Positions 31,071 to 39,507 are shown, counted from the stretch's first letter. The stretch is DNA of 64,000 bases from Kribbella sp. CA-293567 (GCF_027627575.1 NZ_CP114065.1:5828001-5892000); one strand, 5' to 3'. Notes: generated by a model not told the origin, from the sequence alone. A program made the numbers and translations.

Positions 31071-31104
31071 GAAGTCAACTGTTGTTGACTTCTCTTGTTA
31101 GAGT
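31071..31104 (+). promoter_or_regulatory. TetR autoregulatory operator and leaderless promoter
   Basis: A perfect palindrome at 31071-31092 has half-site GAAGTCAAC, a 4-bp centre TGTT and the complementary half GTTGACTTC. It ends 6 bp before a -10 TAGAGT (31099-31104), which is followed by six bases and ATG 31111. A bound repressor would cover the -35 and spacer. Two related copies lie at 32603-32622 and 32648-32667. Confidence 0.7.
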
Positions 31105-31110
31105 GACTGG

Positions 31111-31680
31111 ATGAAGAAGTCCGAGCGCACCCGGACGGCGATCCTCGCGGCCGCCCGCGAGCAGTTCGCCCTGCACCCGTACGACCGGGTGAGCGTTCGC
31201 GCCGTCGCCACCCAGGCGCGGATCGACCCCGCCATGGTGCTGCGGTACTTCACGAACAAGGAGACGCTGTTCGCGACGGTCGTCGACCTCGATCTGCACC
31301 TGCCCGACCTGCGCACGGTCGCCGCCGACCGTCGCGGCGAGATCCTGCTGCGGCACTTCCTCGAGCTGTGGGAAGGGGAGGGAAGGCAGACAGCACTGCC
31401 GATTCTGCTCAGATCCGCCGCGACGCACGAGACCGCGGCGGCACGCCTCAGAGAGGTGTATGTACAGCAACTGCGCGCCATGGTCGCGACGGTCGCCCCC
31501 GACGCCGAGGCCGCACGGCGGGCTGGGCTGATCAGCAGCCACCTGCTGGGCGTCGCTCTGACGCGGTACCTTCTGCGCCTGCCCGACGTGGCCGACCGCG
31601 ACCCCGACGGCCTGGTCGCGGACTTGGCGCCTTCCGTGCAGCGCTACCTCTGCGGCACTCTCGACTCCGTCACGCACTGA
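31111..31680 (+). CDS. TetR family regulator of the ferritin-like / glycosyltransferase cluster
   Basis: This 189-residue protein has its HTH at about residues 10-50 (TAILAAAREQFALHPYDRVSVRAVATQARIDPAMVLRYFTNKE), with the typical Y-F recognition end. The C-terminal half is all-helical ligand domain. ATG 31111 lies 6 nt after TAGAGT and has no Shine-Dalgarno, so a leaderless message is likely. The palindrome in its promoter recurs twice in the control region of the ferritin-like gene and glycosyltransferase operon, so this protein probably represses itself and both transcription units. Its 3' end overlaps the ferritin-like gene by 11 bp, tail to tail. Confidence 0.87.
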   Translation: MKKSERTRTAILAAAREQFALHPYDRVSVRAVATQARIDPAMVLRYFTNKETLFATVVDLDLHLPDLRTVAADRRGEILLRHFLELWEGEGRQTALPILLRSAATHETAAARLREVYVQQLRAMVATVAPDAEAARRAGLISSHLLGVALTRYLLRLPDVADRDPDGLVADLAPSVQRYLCGTLDSVTH

Positions 31681-32587
31681 GCACTGGCAGGCCGGCCTCA
31701 CGCGCAACACTCAGTTCGATCGCTTCCCGCAGCGCCGCGAGGATGTAGTCAGGGATCTCCATACCTCGCCGCTGAGCCCACAGCAGCTCGCGCTCGACCA
31801 GACTGACCTGGCGGGCGACGTCCATCAGGTCCCGGTCGAGGCCGATGGAGCGGGCGACGTCACCGAAGTCGGCCTGCTGCCGATGACTGTTCGCACCTAC
31901 GAGCCGGAACGACCGGCGACGCAGGATCCGGGCCAGCTGGAGCTGCCAGGCCTTGAGTCCTTCCTCCACCATCAGCGCCTGGGCCGACAAACGGTAGAAG
32001 GCGAAGTGGCCTGGCTCCTGACGCCGGATCGGAGCGATGACCGTCTCGGCCAACGCTCGCTCGTCCATCGCGCGCAGTCCGTCGACCAGACGCGAGTACG
32101 CGATGACGGCCGACCGCTCGGTGGCGGCGCCAGTCAAGTAGTAGAGCAGCCGGATGACACCGAGCATGCCTGGTAGCTGCGAAAGCACCCCCGCCAGCCG
32201 GATCTTGGCGCTCACCTTGCTCAGGTCGGCCGGTACCGGCGTCAGTCCCAGGTTCTGCTGCACGGCATCGAGCAGCACTCCGTGCTGCAGTTCTTGAGGC
32301 GACCAGACCTCCTGGTAGAAGAATCGATCGGTCTCGGTGGCGTCCGGCATCAGGGCGCGCAGTTCCAGCACGTTCCGCTCGACCTCGAACTCGACCCGGG
32401 TCAGGTAGCCGAACACCGCGCCGAACCGGCGGCGCACCTCTCCGGCGTCGTTGACGGTCAGGTCCGCGGCAGCCAGTGACAGCGGTGGATGGTCCTCGGC
32501 GAATCGCTCGACGAACCGGCGGAGCCCTTCCTGGGTGGCCCGCGGGGGCTGGTCACTCACCCCGTCCCGGGTCGGAATCTGCGTCAT
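31670..32587 (-). CDS. ferritin-like fold protein, possible di-iron enzyme
   Basis: This protein of about 305 residues is rich in long helices. Candidate metal ligands occur in the order expected of a four-helix di-iron bundle: E in EFEVERNVLELRAL, E and H in SPQELQHGVLLDAV (E-x-x-H-like), then E and H in RRQEPGHFAFYRL. This layout recalls acyl-ACP desaturase and N-oxygenase relatives, but I cannot name a family. ATG 32587 (MTQIP) is preceded by CGAGGTGG. Its promoter is bracketed by two TetR operator copies. It is divergent from the glycosyltransferase operon and shares its control region, so a common pathway is likely. Confidence 0.65.
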   Translation of the reverse strand: MTQIPTRDGVSDQPPRATQEGLRRFVERFAEDHPPLSLAAADLTVNDAGEVRRRFGAVFGYLTRVEFEVERNVLELRALMPDATETDRFFYQEVWSPQELQHGVLLDAVQQNLGLTPVPADLSKVSAKIRLAGVLSQLPGMLGVIRLLYYLTGAATERSAVIAYSRLVDGLRAMDERALAETVIAPIRRQEPGHFAFYRLSAQALMVEEGLKAWQLQLARILRRRSFRLVGANSHRQQADFGDVARSIGLDRDLMDVARQVSLVERELLWAQRRGMEIPDYILAALREAIELSVAREAGLPVLSA

Positions 32588-32602
32588 GGCCACCTCGAAA
32601 AT

Positions 32603-32667
32603 TTGTCAATGACTGTTGACTTCTACCGTAGGATCCCACCGGAGCAAAAATCAACTTGCGTTGACTT
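32603..32667. promoter_or_regulatory. two TetR operator copies and promoter of the ferritin-like gene
   Basis: Copy 1 is TTGTCAAT-GACT-GTTGACTT (32603-32622) and copy 2 is AAATCAAC-TTGC-GTTGACTT (32648-32667); both match the 8-4-8 pattern of the palindrome before the TetR gene. On the minus strand a -35 TTGATT (32654-32649) sits inside copy 2, and a -10 TACGGT (32630-32625) follows after 18 bp, so copy 1 covers the start site. A plus-strand -10 TAGTGT (32669-32674) may serve the glycosyltransferase operon. Confidence 0.65.
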
Positions 32668-32826
32668 TTAGTGTGCGGACTCTCAGTGGACAGCGGCGCG
32701 CGGTGCTGTGTGACAACCCGGCGGAGGTGTCACAGATCGGCCCCGCACCCGGTCCCAACTGATGACAGCGGTCTCGACCGGCCCGGCCGAGGCAACACCT
32801 TCCCTCAGCCAGCGGAGGTTCGGACA

Positions 32827-34056
32827 GTGAGCACGATCGCCTTTCTCAACATCGCCATGCACGGACGGGTCAATCCCACCCTGCCCGTGGTGGCCGAGCT
32901 CGTACGGCGGGGCCACCGGGTCAGCTACCACACCTCGCCCGCGTTCCAGGCGGAGATCGAGGCAGCTGGAGCGAGCGTCCGGCTCTACGCCGGAGGCGAC
33001 CAGCCGCTGCCCGATCCGCCCACGCCACTCGCACTGCTGGCAGGTCTCGCGCAGACCTCTTTGCAGGTTCTGCCCGAGGTACTGGCCGACCTGCACCGCA
33101 TCGGTCCCGACCTCGTCGTGCACGACGCTGCCTGCCCGTGGGGAGCAGTCGCCGCGCGTGAACTCGACGTACCGGCGGCATCGTCGTTCACCACGTTCGC
33201 GTTCAACCGCCGAGTGCCGAGCCCCACCGCCGTCTCCTGGGGACTGCTGGCCGCGGCGGCAGCCCGGCCCGGGATCGCCCGGAAGTACCTGCGCCTGCGC
33301 CGTCAGCTCAGCCGTGGCTACGACGCGTCCGCGGTGCCGGCGGTCGATCTGGGGAACATCAGCCAGCCACTCAACCTGGTTTACACTTCCCCGGCCTTCC
33401 AGCCGGGCGCCGAGCAACTCGGCCGGTCGTATCACTTCGTCGGCCCGAGCATCGGCGCTCGTCCCGACGATCGGTCCTTTCCGGTCGACCAACTGCGCGA
33501 CCCGGTGCTCTACGCCTCGCTCGGCACCGTGTTCAGCGCCGATCCCCGGCTACTGCGCACGTTCGCGACCGCGCTCGCGCCACTCGGCGGGAGCGTGGTC
33601 ATCGCCACCGGACAAACGGATCCGGCTGAGCTGGGTGCGTTGCCGCACAACGTGCTCGCCCGTCGCTTCGTGCCACAGCCGGCCGTACTCGCCCGCTCCG
33701 CGCTGTTCATCACCCACGGCGGGATGAACAGCGTCAACGAGGCCCTGTACGCCGGCGTACCGATGCTCGTGATTCCGCAGGGCGCCGACCAACCGCTGGT
33801 TGCCCGCCGGGTCGCCGAACTGGGCGCCGGCCTGTCCATACCGACGCGCGATGTCACCGAGCACGCTGTCGGCACCATGGCTCGCCGCCTCCTCGAGGAT
33901 CCGCTGTTCCCTGCAGCCGCGGCCAGGATACGGACGGAGCAGCACCGGGCCGGTGGGTATCACCGCGCTGCCGACGAGCTCGAGCGCTACCTGCGAGCCG
34001 CCAATCCCGTCATCGCTCCCTTGCTGCCGGGTCGTCACCGCAAGGCCGAGCGATGA
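32827..34056 (+). CDS. GT1 family glycosyltransferase (macrolide/UGT type)
   Basis: This 409-residue protein has the two-domain GT-B fold. The N-terminus is AFLNIAMHGRVNPTLPVVAELVRRGHRVSY (acceptor side, with the conserved H in a G-x-N-P loop). The C-terminal donor signature is FITHGGMNSVNEALYAGVPMLVIPQGADQ, the PSPG-like block of macrolide glycosyltransferases. GTG 32827 has GGAGG upstream. It is the first gene of a run in which each stop overlaps the next start (ATGA), ending with two hydrolases. It probably transfers an NDP-sugar to a small hydrophobic acceptor such as a drug, sterol or polyketide; the acceptor is unknown. Confidence 0.9.
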   Translation: MSTIAFLNIAMHGRVNPTLPVVAELVRRGHRVSYHTSPAFQAEIEAAGASVRLYAGGDQPLPDPPTPLALLAGLAQTSLQVLPEVLADLHRIGPDLVVHDAACPWGAVAARELDVPAASSFTTFAFNRRVPSPTAVSWGLLAAAAARPGIARKYLRLRRQLSRGYDASAVPAVDLGNISQPLNLVYTSPAFQPGAEQLGRSYHFVGPSIGARPDDRSFPVDQLRDPVLYASLGTVFSADPRLLRTFATALAPLGGSVVIATGQTDPAELGALPHNVLARRFVPQPAVLARSALFITHGGMNSVNEALYAGVPMLVIPQGADQPLVARRVAELGAGLSIPTRDVTEHAVGTMARRLLEDPLFPAAAARIRTEQHRAGGYHRAADELERYLRAANPVIAPLLPGRHRKAER

Positions 34057-34535
34057 GCCCTCTGCTCGGTGCCCTTCTGTTGCTCGCGGGGTTGTCGGAG
34101 GCCGCCGGGCGGATCCTTCCCCTGGTCATCCGCGGGCCCGCCCTGTCACGGTTGTCCGTTGTCGGATTGCTTCTGGCAGGCGCCGTCGTCGAGGCGGTGG
34201 TATTCGCCCTCTGGCCGCTGACCGCCTGGACCCTCGCCGAACTCGTGCTGGCCACGCCGCCGCCTGGGACCGGACTGGAGTGGACGCCGAGCCTGGCCGT
34301 CCCGATGGTGTTCGCCGCTGTCCTCGCCTTTCCGCTACTCGGTCCCCTGCTGCACTTCGTGCTCTTCCTCGGAGTGGGCTCCGGGCTCGCAGGTGCCCTC
34401 GCGGTTGGGATCGGCTGGACCTCCGCGGCCACCTGCGTACTCGTCGCCGGGGTCGGCCTCGGCCTCGCCGTCGAGCTGGTACGGCGTCTGGTCGTGACGA
34501 TCAGTGTGCCGATGCCGAGGGAGCCGGGCGCATGA
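34053..34535 (+). CDS. small integral membrane protein
   Basis: This 160-residue protein has four or five hydrophobic segments (about 3-25, 33-55, 58-66, 83-108 and 113-143) and almost no polar loops. Its ATG overlaps the glycosyltransferase stop, and its own stop overlaps the next ATG, so it is translated with both. No family is recognised. A membrane partner for the adjacent hydrolase or an export function are possibilities (inference). Confidence 0.75.
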   Translation: MSPLLGALLLLAGLSEAAGRILPLVIRGPALSRLSVVGLLLAGAVVEAVVFALWPLTAWTLAELVLATPPPGTGLEWTPSLAVPMVFAAVLAFPLLGPLLHFVLFLGVGSGLAGALAVGIGWTSAATCVLVAGVGLGLAVELVRRLVVTISVPMPREPGA

Positions 34536-35581
34536 ACGACTTTCTGTTCTGGGTCGTCCTGCTGGGACCCGTGCTCCTCGCCGAAGGCCTGCTGGCCCGG
34601 TACGAGGTACTCGTCTACGGCGTCGGCTGGCGAAGACCGAACGACGTCATGCCGGACGGAGTGCCGTACGCCCGGGGCGCTGCTCCGGACCGGCCGCCGA
34701 ACGCCTACCTGGTCTACCTGGACGGCATCGGCAAGCGCCGTGCGCGCGATACCCGCGACGGTGGCCAGCTGGTCAAGGCGCTGATCGAAGGCGCACCCGA
34801 GCTACGGATACTGGGCCAGGTCCAGCCGTACTCGCCACTCGCCTCGCCGCTGGCCGATCGGCCGGTGTGGGCGTGGTTGCGTAGCCACGTTGGACTTCTG
34901 CTGTTCCTGCACAACGTGATGCAGACCTTCGTCGCCGCCGACCACCGGTACCGGCCGCTCTACAACCGAGCCGTGGGTTCCCAGATCGCGACGCAGCTCC
35001 GACTCGCCGGCTACCAGCCCGGCAGCGGCATGCCCGTCGTCCTGCTCAGCTACAGCGGTGGCGCCCAGGTCGCGTCCGGTGCGGTCGAGGAACTGCACAG
35101 TCAGCTCGACGCGCCGCTGTCCTTGATCTCGATCGGTGGTTTCCACAACGGCGCCAACGACCTGACCAGGGCCGAGCATCTGCACCAGCTCACCAGTGCC
35201 AGTGACTGGATCGAACGGGTCGGCGCCTTGCTCTTTCCCCAGCGCTGGCGGTTGTTCCGCTGGACCCGTTGGAACCGGGCCGTTCGGGCCGGCCGGGTCA
35301 CCACTCACTCGCAGGACCCCGCCACGCACGTAGGACCGGCCAGCTACATCAGCCCCACGGCGCTGCTGCCCGACGGCCGCACACACCTCGCCCGCACCAC
35401 CGACACCGTCATCGCGATCGTGCGCTCTCACTACGGACCACGCGGGACAACGGACATTTCCTTGCTCAAGGCATCTGAATGGAACCGGGCCGCTGTCACA
35501 GAGCCGGACGCCACCCGGTCCATCCCGAAGAGTCGTGCGACTCCGCCGCCCACCGCACAGAACAGGACATCGGCACCATGA
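34532..35581 (+). CDS. membrane-anchored alpha/beta hydrolase-like protein
   Basis: This 349-residue protein has an N-terminal membrane helix (about 4-22). The core contains YLVYLDGIGKR (strand plus oxyanion region), HRYRPLYNRAVGSQIATQLR and the nucleophile-like PVVLLSYSGGAQVASGA, a S-x-S-G-G elbow instead of G-x-S-x-G. A candidate late motif is IGGFHNGAND. The last 45 residues are Pro/Ser/Thr-rich and may be disordered. ATG 34532 overlaps the previous stop (ATGA), and the stop overlaps the next ATG at 35578. Lipase or esterase activity is possible but unproven. Confidence 0.7.
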   Translation: MNDFLFWVVLLGPVLLAEGLLARYEVLVYGVGWRRPNDVMPDGVPYARGAAPDRPPNAYLVYLDGIGKRRARDTRDGGQLVKALIEGAPELRILGQVQPYSPLASPLADRPVWAWLRSHVGLLLFLHNVMQTFVAADHRYRPLYNRAVGSQIATQLRLAGYQPGSGMPVVLLSYSGGAQVASGAVEELHSQLDAPLSLISIGGFHNGANDLTRAEHLHQLTSASDWIERVGALLFPQRWRLFRWTRWNRAVRAGRVTTHSQDPATHVGPASYISPTALLPDGRTHLARTTDTVIAIVRSHYGPRGTTDISLLKASEWNRAAVTEPDATRSIPKSRATPPPTAQNRTSAP

Positions 35582-36414
35582 GGCTCTTCATCAGCACCAC
35601 CCACCGGACGCGCCCACCGCTCATCGCCACGATCCTCGCCGTCCTCGCGCTGCTCGCGATCAACCTGGGTGCGACGCAGAGCGCCGCTTCCGGCCCCCGG
35701 ACGGCCAAACCGACCATCGTGCTCGTGCACGGAGCCTGGGCCGACGCGTCGAGCTGGAGCGCGGTCATCAGCAGACTCCAGGACGACGGCTACCGGGTCG
35801 TCGCCCTCGCCAACCCGTTGCGATCGCTGTCCGGCGACGCGGCCTCCGTCCGGGCCTACCTGGACACCATCGCCGGCCCGATCGTGCTGGTGGGCCACTC
35901 GTACGGCGGCGCGGTGATCACCAACGCGGCCGCCGGTCACCCTGGAGTCGAAGCCCTCGTCTATGTGAACGCTTTCCTGCCGGACGCCGGCGAGAGCGCC
36001 ACCCAGCTCGCCGGGCCGGACTCCGCCCTCTCGGCCGACCCGACCACGATCTTCGACTTCGTGCCGGCCGCCGCGCCGACGCCGAACACCGAGCTGTATC
36101 TCAAGCGGTCAACGGTCTTCGCGTCGTTCGCGACAGGTCTGAGCAACGACGGCAAGGCACTCGTGGCCGCCACCCAGCGGCCGGCCACGCTGGGCGCCCT
36201 GAACGAACCCTCCTCTGCACCGGCCTGGCGGACGATCCCGTCCTGGGCGCTGCTGGGCAGCGGGGACCGGATCATCCCCCTGAGCGCGCAACGCGCCATG
36301 GCGAACCGGGCGAACGCCACCACGACGACGTACGACGCCGGGCATGTGGGCCTGATGACCCACCCCGGCACCGTCACCCGGGTCGTCGAGAGGGCAGCGA
36401 AGGCCGCGCGCTGA
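35578..36414 (+). CDS. secreted or lipid-facing alpha/beta hydrolase
   Basis: This 278-residue protein has an N-terminal signal or anchor (about 12-38). The core reads IVLVHGAWADASSWS, the HG-x-W motif of small esterases, then the nucleophile elbow VLVGHSYGGAVI (G-H-S-Y-G), an Asp in WALLGSGDRIIP and a His in YDAGHVGLMTHP. The complete Ser-Asp-His triad is visible. It is the last gene of the TetR-controlled operon, its ATG overlapping the previous stop, and a strong terminator begins 24 nt after its end. Typical relatives cleave small esters; the substrate is unknown. Confidence 0.87.
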   Translation: MRLFISTTHRTRPPLIATILAVLALLAINLGATQSAASGPRTAKPTIVLVHGAWADASSWSAVISRLQDDGYRVVALANPLRSLSGDAASVRAYLDTIAGPIVLVGHSYGGAVITNAAAGHPGVEALVYVNAFLPDAGESATQLAGPDSALSADPTTIFDFVPAAAPTPNTELYLKRSTVFASFATGLSNDGKALVAATQRPATLGALNEPSSAPAWRTIPSWALLGSGDRIIPLSAQRAMANRANATTTTYDAGHVGLMTHPGTVTRVVERAAKAAR

Positions 36415-36438
36415 GCGATCGCACGACCAGCACCGACC

Positions 36439-36469
36439 GTGCGCCGGACCTGCTCCTGGTCCGGCGCAC
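36439..36469 (+). terminator. hairpin terminator of the glycosyltransferase operon
   Basis: A perfect 12-bp stem GTGCGCCGGACC (36439-36450) with its complement (36458-36469) has a 7-nt loop and is followed by TTTG. Confidence 0.8.
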
Positions 36470-36520
36470 TTTGCCGCCTGCCGAGTACTCCTACGCGACG
36501 GTTGCCCGGGGCCACGTGAT

Positions 36521-36552
36521 GTCCGTGGTGGGACCACGTGGTGACCACGGAC
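36521..36552. promoter_or_regulatory. nested palindromes upstream of the sigma factor gene
   Basis: GTCCGTGGT (36521-36529) pairs with ACCACGGAC (36544-36552). Between them lies the palindrome CCACGTGG (36534-36541), and another CCACGTG lies at 36512-36518. This may be an operator array for the downstream sigma gene; it is 98 bp from its start. Confidence 0.45.
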
Positions 36553-36649
36553 CCTCCAGGGCGCGGTGGACCGGCCCGGAAAGCGACGGTGGTGAGAGCA
36601 GCGGCACTCAGGAAGTGCCGGCCCGATCGCAGCGAAAGGAGTCGGGACC

Positions 36650-37345
36650 GTGGCTGAAGAATCGTTGACAGCGCCCGCAGAGAGTACGGCGCTGACACCG
36701 CCGCCCGAGGACGACCGACCCGGCCTGGACGCCGCCGTCGCGATCTTCCTCAGCGTCCGGCCCCGCTTGGTGCGGATCGCGGGCCGCGTCCTGGCCGGCT
36801 CGAGCGACGCGGAAGACGTCGTCCAGGAGGTGTGGTCGCGCTGGCAGCGCACCGACCGCAGTGTCATCGCGAACCCTCAGGCATTCCTGGTGACGGTGAC
36901 CGTCCGCCTCGCCATCAACGCGGGCCACTCGGCCCAGCGGCGTCACGAAACGCCCGTCGACGAGTGGTTCCAGGACCACCTCGGCTGCCCCGACGACGAT
37001 CCGGCGATCGAAGCGGAGCGCGGCGACGAGGTCGAGCGGGCTGTTCTCGTGCTGCTGGGATCGCTGCCTGCCAGGGAACGCGCCGCCTACGTGCTGCGGG
37101 AGGCGTTCGACTACCCGTACGGGCGAATCTCCGAGATGCTGCACCTCCGCGCGGCCAACACCCGGCAACTGGTCTGCCGTGCTCGCGGCCACCTCACCGC
37201 AGGCCCCAGTACGCCGGTGGCCGCGCTCGCGCACCGGCAGTTCGTCGAGGCCTTCCTCAAGGCGGCCCGGAGCGGCGACCTCACCGATCTCGAGGAGGTG
37301 CTGACGGCCGACCTCGCCTGCGGCGCTCCGTGCCGCCCGAGCTAG
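36650..37345 (+). CDS. ECF-type RNA polymerase sigma factor, C-terminally truncated
   Basis: This 231-residue protein has region 2 at about residues 28-95 (FLSVRPRLVRIAGRVLAGSSDAEDVVQEVWSRW) and region 4 at about 130-180 (LGSLPARERAAYVLREAFDYPYGRISEMLHLRAANTRQLVCRARGHL). It then begins the SnoaL-like extension of SigJ/ECF41-type factors (HRQFVEAFLKAARSGDLTDLEEVLTADL) and stops after about 40 residues, where relatives continue for another 80-100. The stop lies where a GNAT fragment on the other strand begins, which suggests a deletion junction. In ECF41 proteins the extension controls activity, so this form may be altered. GTG 36650 has AAGGAG 8 nt upstream. Confidence 0.82.
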   Translation: MAEESLTAPAESTALTPPPEDDRPGLDAAVAIFLSVRPRLVRIAGRVLAGSSDAEDVVQEVWSRWQRTDRSVIANPQAFLVTVTVRLAINAGHSAQRRHETPVDEWFQDHLGCPDDDPAIEAERGDEVERAVLVLLGSLPARERAAYVLREAFDYPYGRISEMLHLRAANTRQLVCRARGHLTAGPSTPVAALAHRQFVEAFLKAARSGDLTDLEEVLTADLACGAPCRPS

Positions 37346-37536
37346 GCACTACCCGTCTCGCAGGTCTCGCAGTACGCCAGATCGTCGTGGCGCAGGCGAT
37401 ACAGCTCCAGCGGCCGGTGATGGTACCGGTTCGTCCGGCCGATCCATTCCATCCCGGTACGTGTGGCTGTCGCCGCGGCGCGCGCGTTCGACGACCCGAC
37501 CAGAGCGAACAGTTCGTCGACGTTCGCGTGGTGCAT
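37342..37536 (-). pseudogene. C-terminal fragment of a GNAT acetyltransferase
   Basis: A 64-codon frame reads SSNARAAATATRTGMEWIGRTNRYHHRPLELYRL, the last helix and strands of a GNAT fold (N-x-x-A...LGM...G...LELYRL). The acetyl-CoA P-loop (Q/R-x-x-G-x-G/A) lies upstream in complete members and is absent here. The sequence between 37536 and the methyltransferase stop (37574) shows nothing further. It overlaps the sigma gene stop by 4 bp. Confidence 0.55.
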
Positions 37537-37573
37537 CGACCAGCGGGCCGGCGCCTCGCCTGCCTCGGCCGCG

Positions 37574-38329
37574 TCACGGACGGCGTGCGGCGTGGATCAA
37601 CTGCATCGAGAGGTGGCCGGAACTGAACAGCCGGCTCAGCCGCTCGCTCTGCCGGGCGGCCAACCGGTACGCGGGGTCGGCACGGTGCTGCGCAGCGACA
37701 GCCGCGGTCACCTCCTCGAGCCGTCGCGACCACGACAGCGGTGCGATATCGGGCCGCGTCGTCTGCTCGACCAGCGAGAATCCGGCACCGTCCAGCAGAC
37801 GGTCGAGCTCGTACTGGACAGGGAAGTGGTTGCCCTCGGGCAGCGGCTGACTGCGTCGGCCACTGGCGACGACGACCAGAAGTCCCAGCGGGGCGCCCGG
37901 ACGCAGAACGCGATGGATTTCACCGAGGAGGGCAGCTTTGTCCTCCACGGTGCACAGCACTCCGAGGCACCAGGCAGTGTCGATCGAGTTCGTTCGCAGC
38001 GGGATCCGGGCGCCGTCGGCAGCGAGAACCGGGAGTCCGAACAGCCGCGTGGCAGCCCGGCACGCCGTCTGCATCGGCTCGAGCAGTACAGCCCGTACGC
38101 CGAACCGCCGTGCCGCCCAGGCCGCCGGGCCGCCGACTCCCGCCCCGACGTCGAGCAGCGTCGTACCGGCGGAGAGCTCGCAGGCTTCAGCCAGCCAGGC
38201 AAGGGCGGCCGGGCTCGCACTACCCCGGCAGGCGGCCGGTATCGCGTACCCGTCGCCCAGTTGCTCGACGGCATCGGCGGTCCAGCCGGCGACGTCGTCG
38301 AACTCGGCCACCATCGCGGCGGCTGTCAT
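37574..38329 (-). CDS. class I SAM-dependent methyltransferase
   Basis: This 251-residue cytoplasmic enzyme has motif I LLDVGAGVGGPAAWAARRFG (the AdoMet-binding G-x-G-x-G), an acidic residue ending strand 2 (LLEPMQ) and an IDTAWCLGVLCTVEDKAALLGEIHRVLRPGAPL block typical of ubiquinone/menaquinone-type methyltransferases. The acceptor is not predictable. Its ATG overlaps the LtrA stop (ATGA), so it is translationally coupled to that membrane protein. Confidence 0.87.
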   Translation of the reverse strand: MTAAAMVAEFDDVAGWTADAVEQLGDGYAIPAACRGSASPAALAWLAEACELSAGTTLLDVGAGVGGPAAWAARRFGVRAVLLEPMQTACRAATRLFGLPVLAADGARIPLRTNSIDTAWCLGVLCTVEDKAALLGEIHRVLRPGAPLGLLVVVASGRRSQPLPEGNHFPVQYELDRLLDGAGFSLVEQTTRPDIAPLSWSRRLEEVTAAVAAQHRADPAYRLAARQSERLSRLFSSGHLSMQLIHAARRP

Positions 38330-39507
38330 CCCGCGTCACTTTCGGGTCGGTCGGACCGACGGCCGGGAGACGTCTGCTGCACGAGGGTCACCGCCACCAC
38401 CAGTACACACACCACGGCGACCAGTACGACGACCAGTGGCACACCGCCGTACGGGGCGAGCAGTGGCGCCAGCCCGATCAGCATCATCGCCGCCACACTC
38501 GTGCTCAGCCGGAGCAGCGACGCGGCGATCGTCCGGTTCACGACCCAGAGCAGGCCGACGAACAGCGCGACCGGGACTGCGATCGCGAAGCCCGCGGCAG
38601 TGGGCGAGATCGGCAGTGAGTGGCTGGTCTGCTCGACCGCAACCTCCAGTCCGGCGCCGAGCGCGGCCAGCGTCGCGAACAGGCCGTAGTGGCCGTAGCC
38701 CCAGACGAACGACTTGTCGCGATTCGCCGCCAGCCCAGCGCCGGCCGGCTGGACGAAGTACAGCCACCACAGCGAGAACAGGAGCAGCAGACCGCCCGCG
38801 GCGACCACCACCATCGCGAGGCTGACCTCAGTGGCGCGAACAGCGTTGCTGACGGCAAGCACGCTCTCGCCCAGCAGGATGATGGTGAACAGCCCGTACC
38901 GCTCCGCAACGTGATGGGGATGCCAGCCGGTGTCGCCCTTGCGCTGTGCCCACCACGGCACAGTCAGTTCAAGCACCGCCAGACACACGAAGGTGAGCGT
39001 GGTCGTTTCACCGGTCGCCAGCCGGATCAGCCAGCCGGCCTGCAGCACACTGATCCCGGCTGCGTTCCGCAGTGCCGTACGGCGTCCCTCGCGGTCCTCG
39101 ACCGCCGCCCGCAGCCACTGGACGATCTGGCCGCCACGCATCAGCAGGTACCCGAGCGTGACGACCCGGAAGTCGGCGTCGGCCGCGGCGGCCGGTACGC
39201 CGGCTGCCAGGACCAGCACGCCGCCCATCTGCACCATGGTGAGCAGCCGATAGGCCACGTCGTCGGTGTCGTAGGCGGTGGCGAACCAGGTGAAGTTCAT
39301 CCACGCCCACCAGATCGCGAAGAACACCTGCAAGAACCCGGTCGCGGCGTAGTGCCCGTCCGCCAGGCTGTGGGCGAGTTCGGCCGCGGCGGCCGCGACG
39401 GCGACCACGAAGGTGAGGTCGAAGAGCAGTTCGAGCGGACTGGCCGAGCGGTGCTGTTCGTCGGGTCCGCGCGGACGCATGCGCGCCGAGATCGGTGCTG
39501 CCTGCAT
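38326..39507 (-). CDS. low temperature requirement protein A (LtrA) family membrane protein
   Basis: This 393-residue protein has about ten hydrophobic segments. The family hallmark is near the N-terminus (SPLELLFDLTFVVAVAAAAAELAH), followed by FAIWWAWMNFTWFATAYDTDDVAYRLL and, later, HHVAERYGLFTIILLGESVLAV, all typical of LtrA. ATG 39507 follows an AGGAG. Known relatives affect growth at low temperature in Listeria, but the biochemical role is not known. It is the first gene of a two-gene unit with the methyltransferase. Confidence 0.9.
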   Translation of the reverse strand: MQAAPISARMRPRGPDEQHRSASPLELLFDLTFVVAVAAAAAELAHSLADGHYAATGFLQVFFAIWWAWMNFTWFATAYDTDDVAYRLLTMVQMGGVLVLAAGVPAAAADADFRVVTLGYLLMRGGQIVQWLRAAVEDREGRRTALRNAAGISVLQAGWLIRLATGETTTLTFVCLAVLELTVPWWAQRKGDTGWHPHHVAERYGLFTIILLGESVLAVSNAVRATEVSLAMVVVAAGGLLLLFSLWWLYFVQPAGAGLAANRDKSFVWGYGHYGLFATLAALGAGLEVAVEQTSHSLPISPTAAGFAIAVPVALFVGLLWVVNRTIAASLLRLSTSVAAMMLIGLAPLLAPYGGVPLVVVLVAVVCVLVVAVTLVQQTSPGRRSDRPESDAG

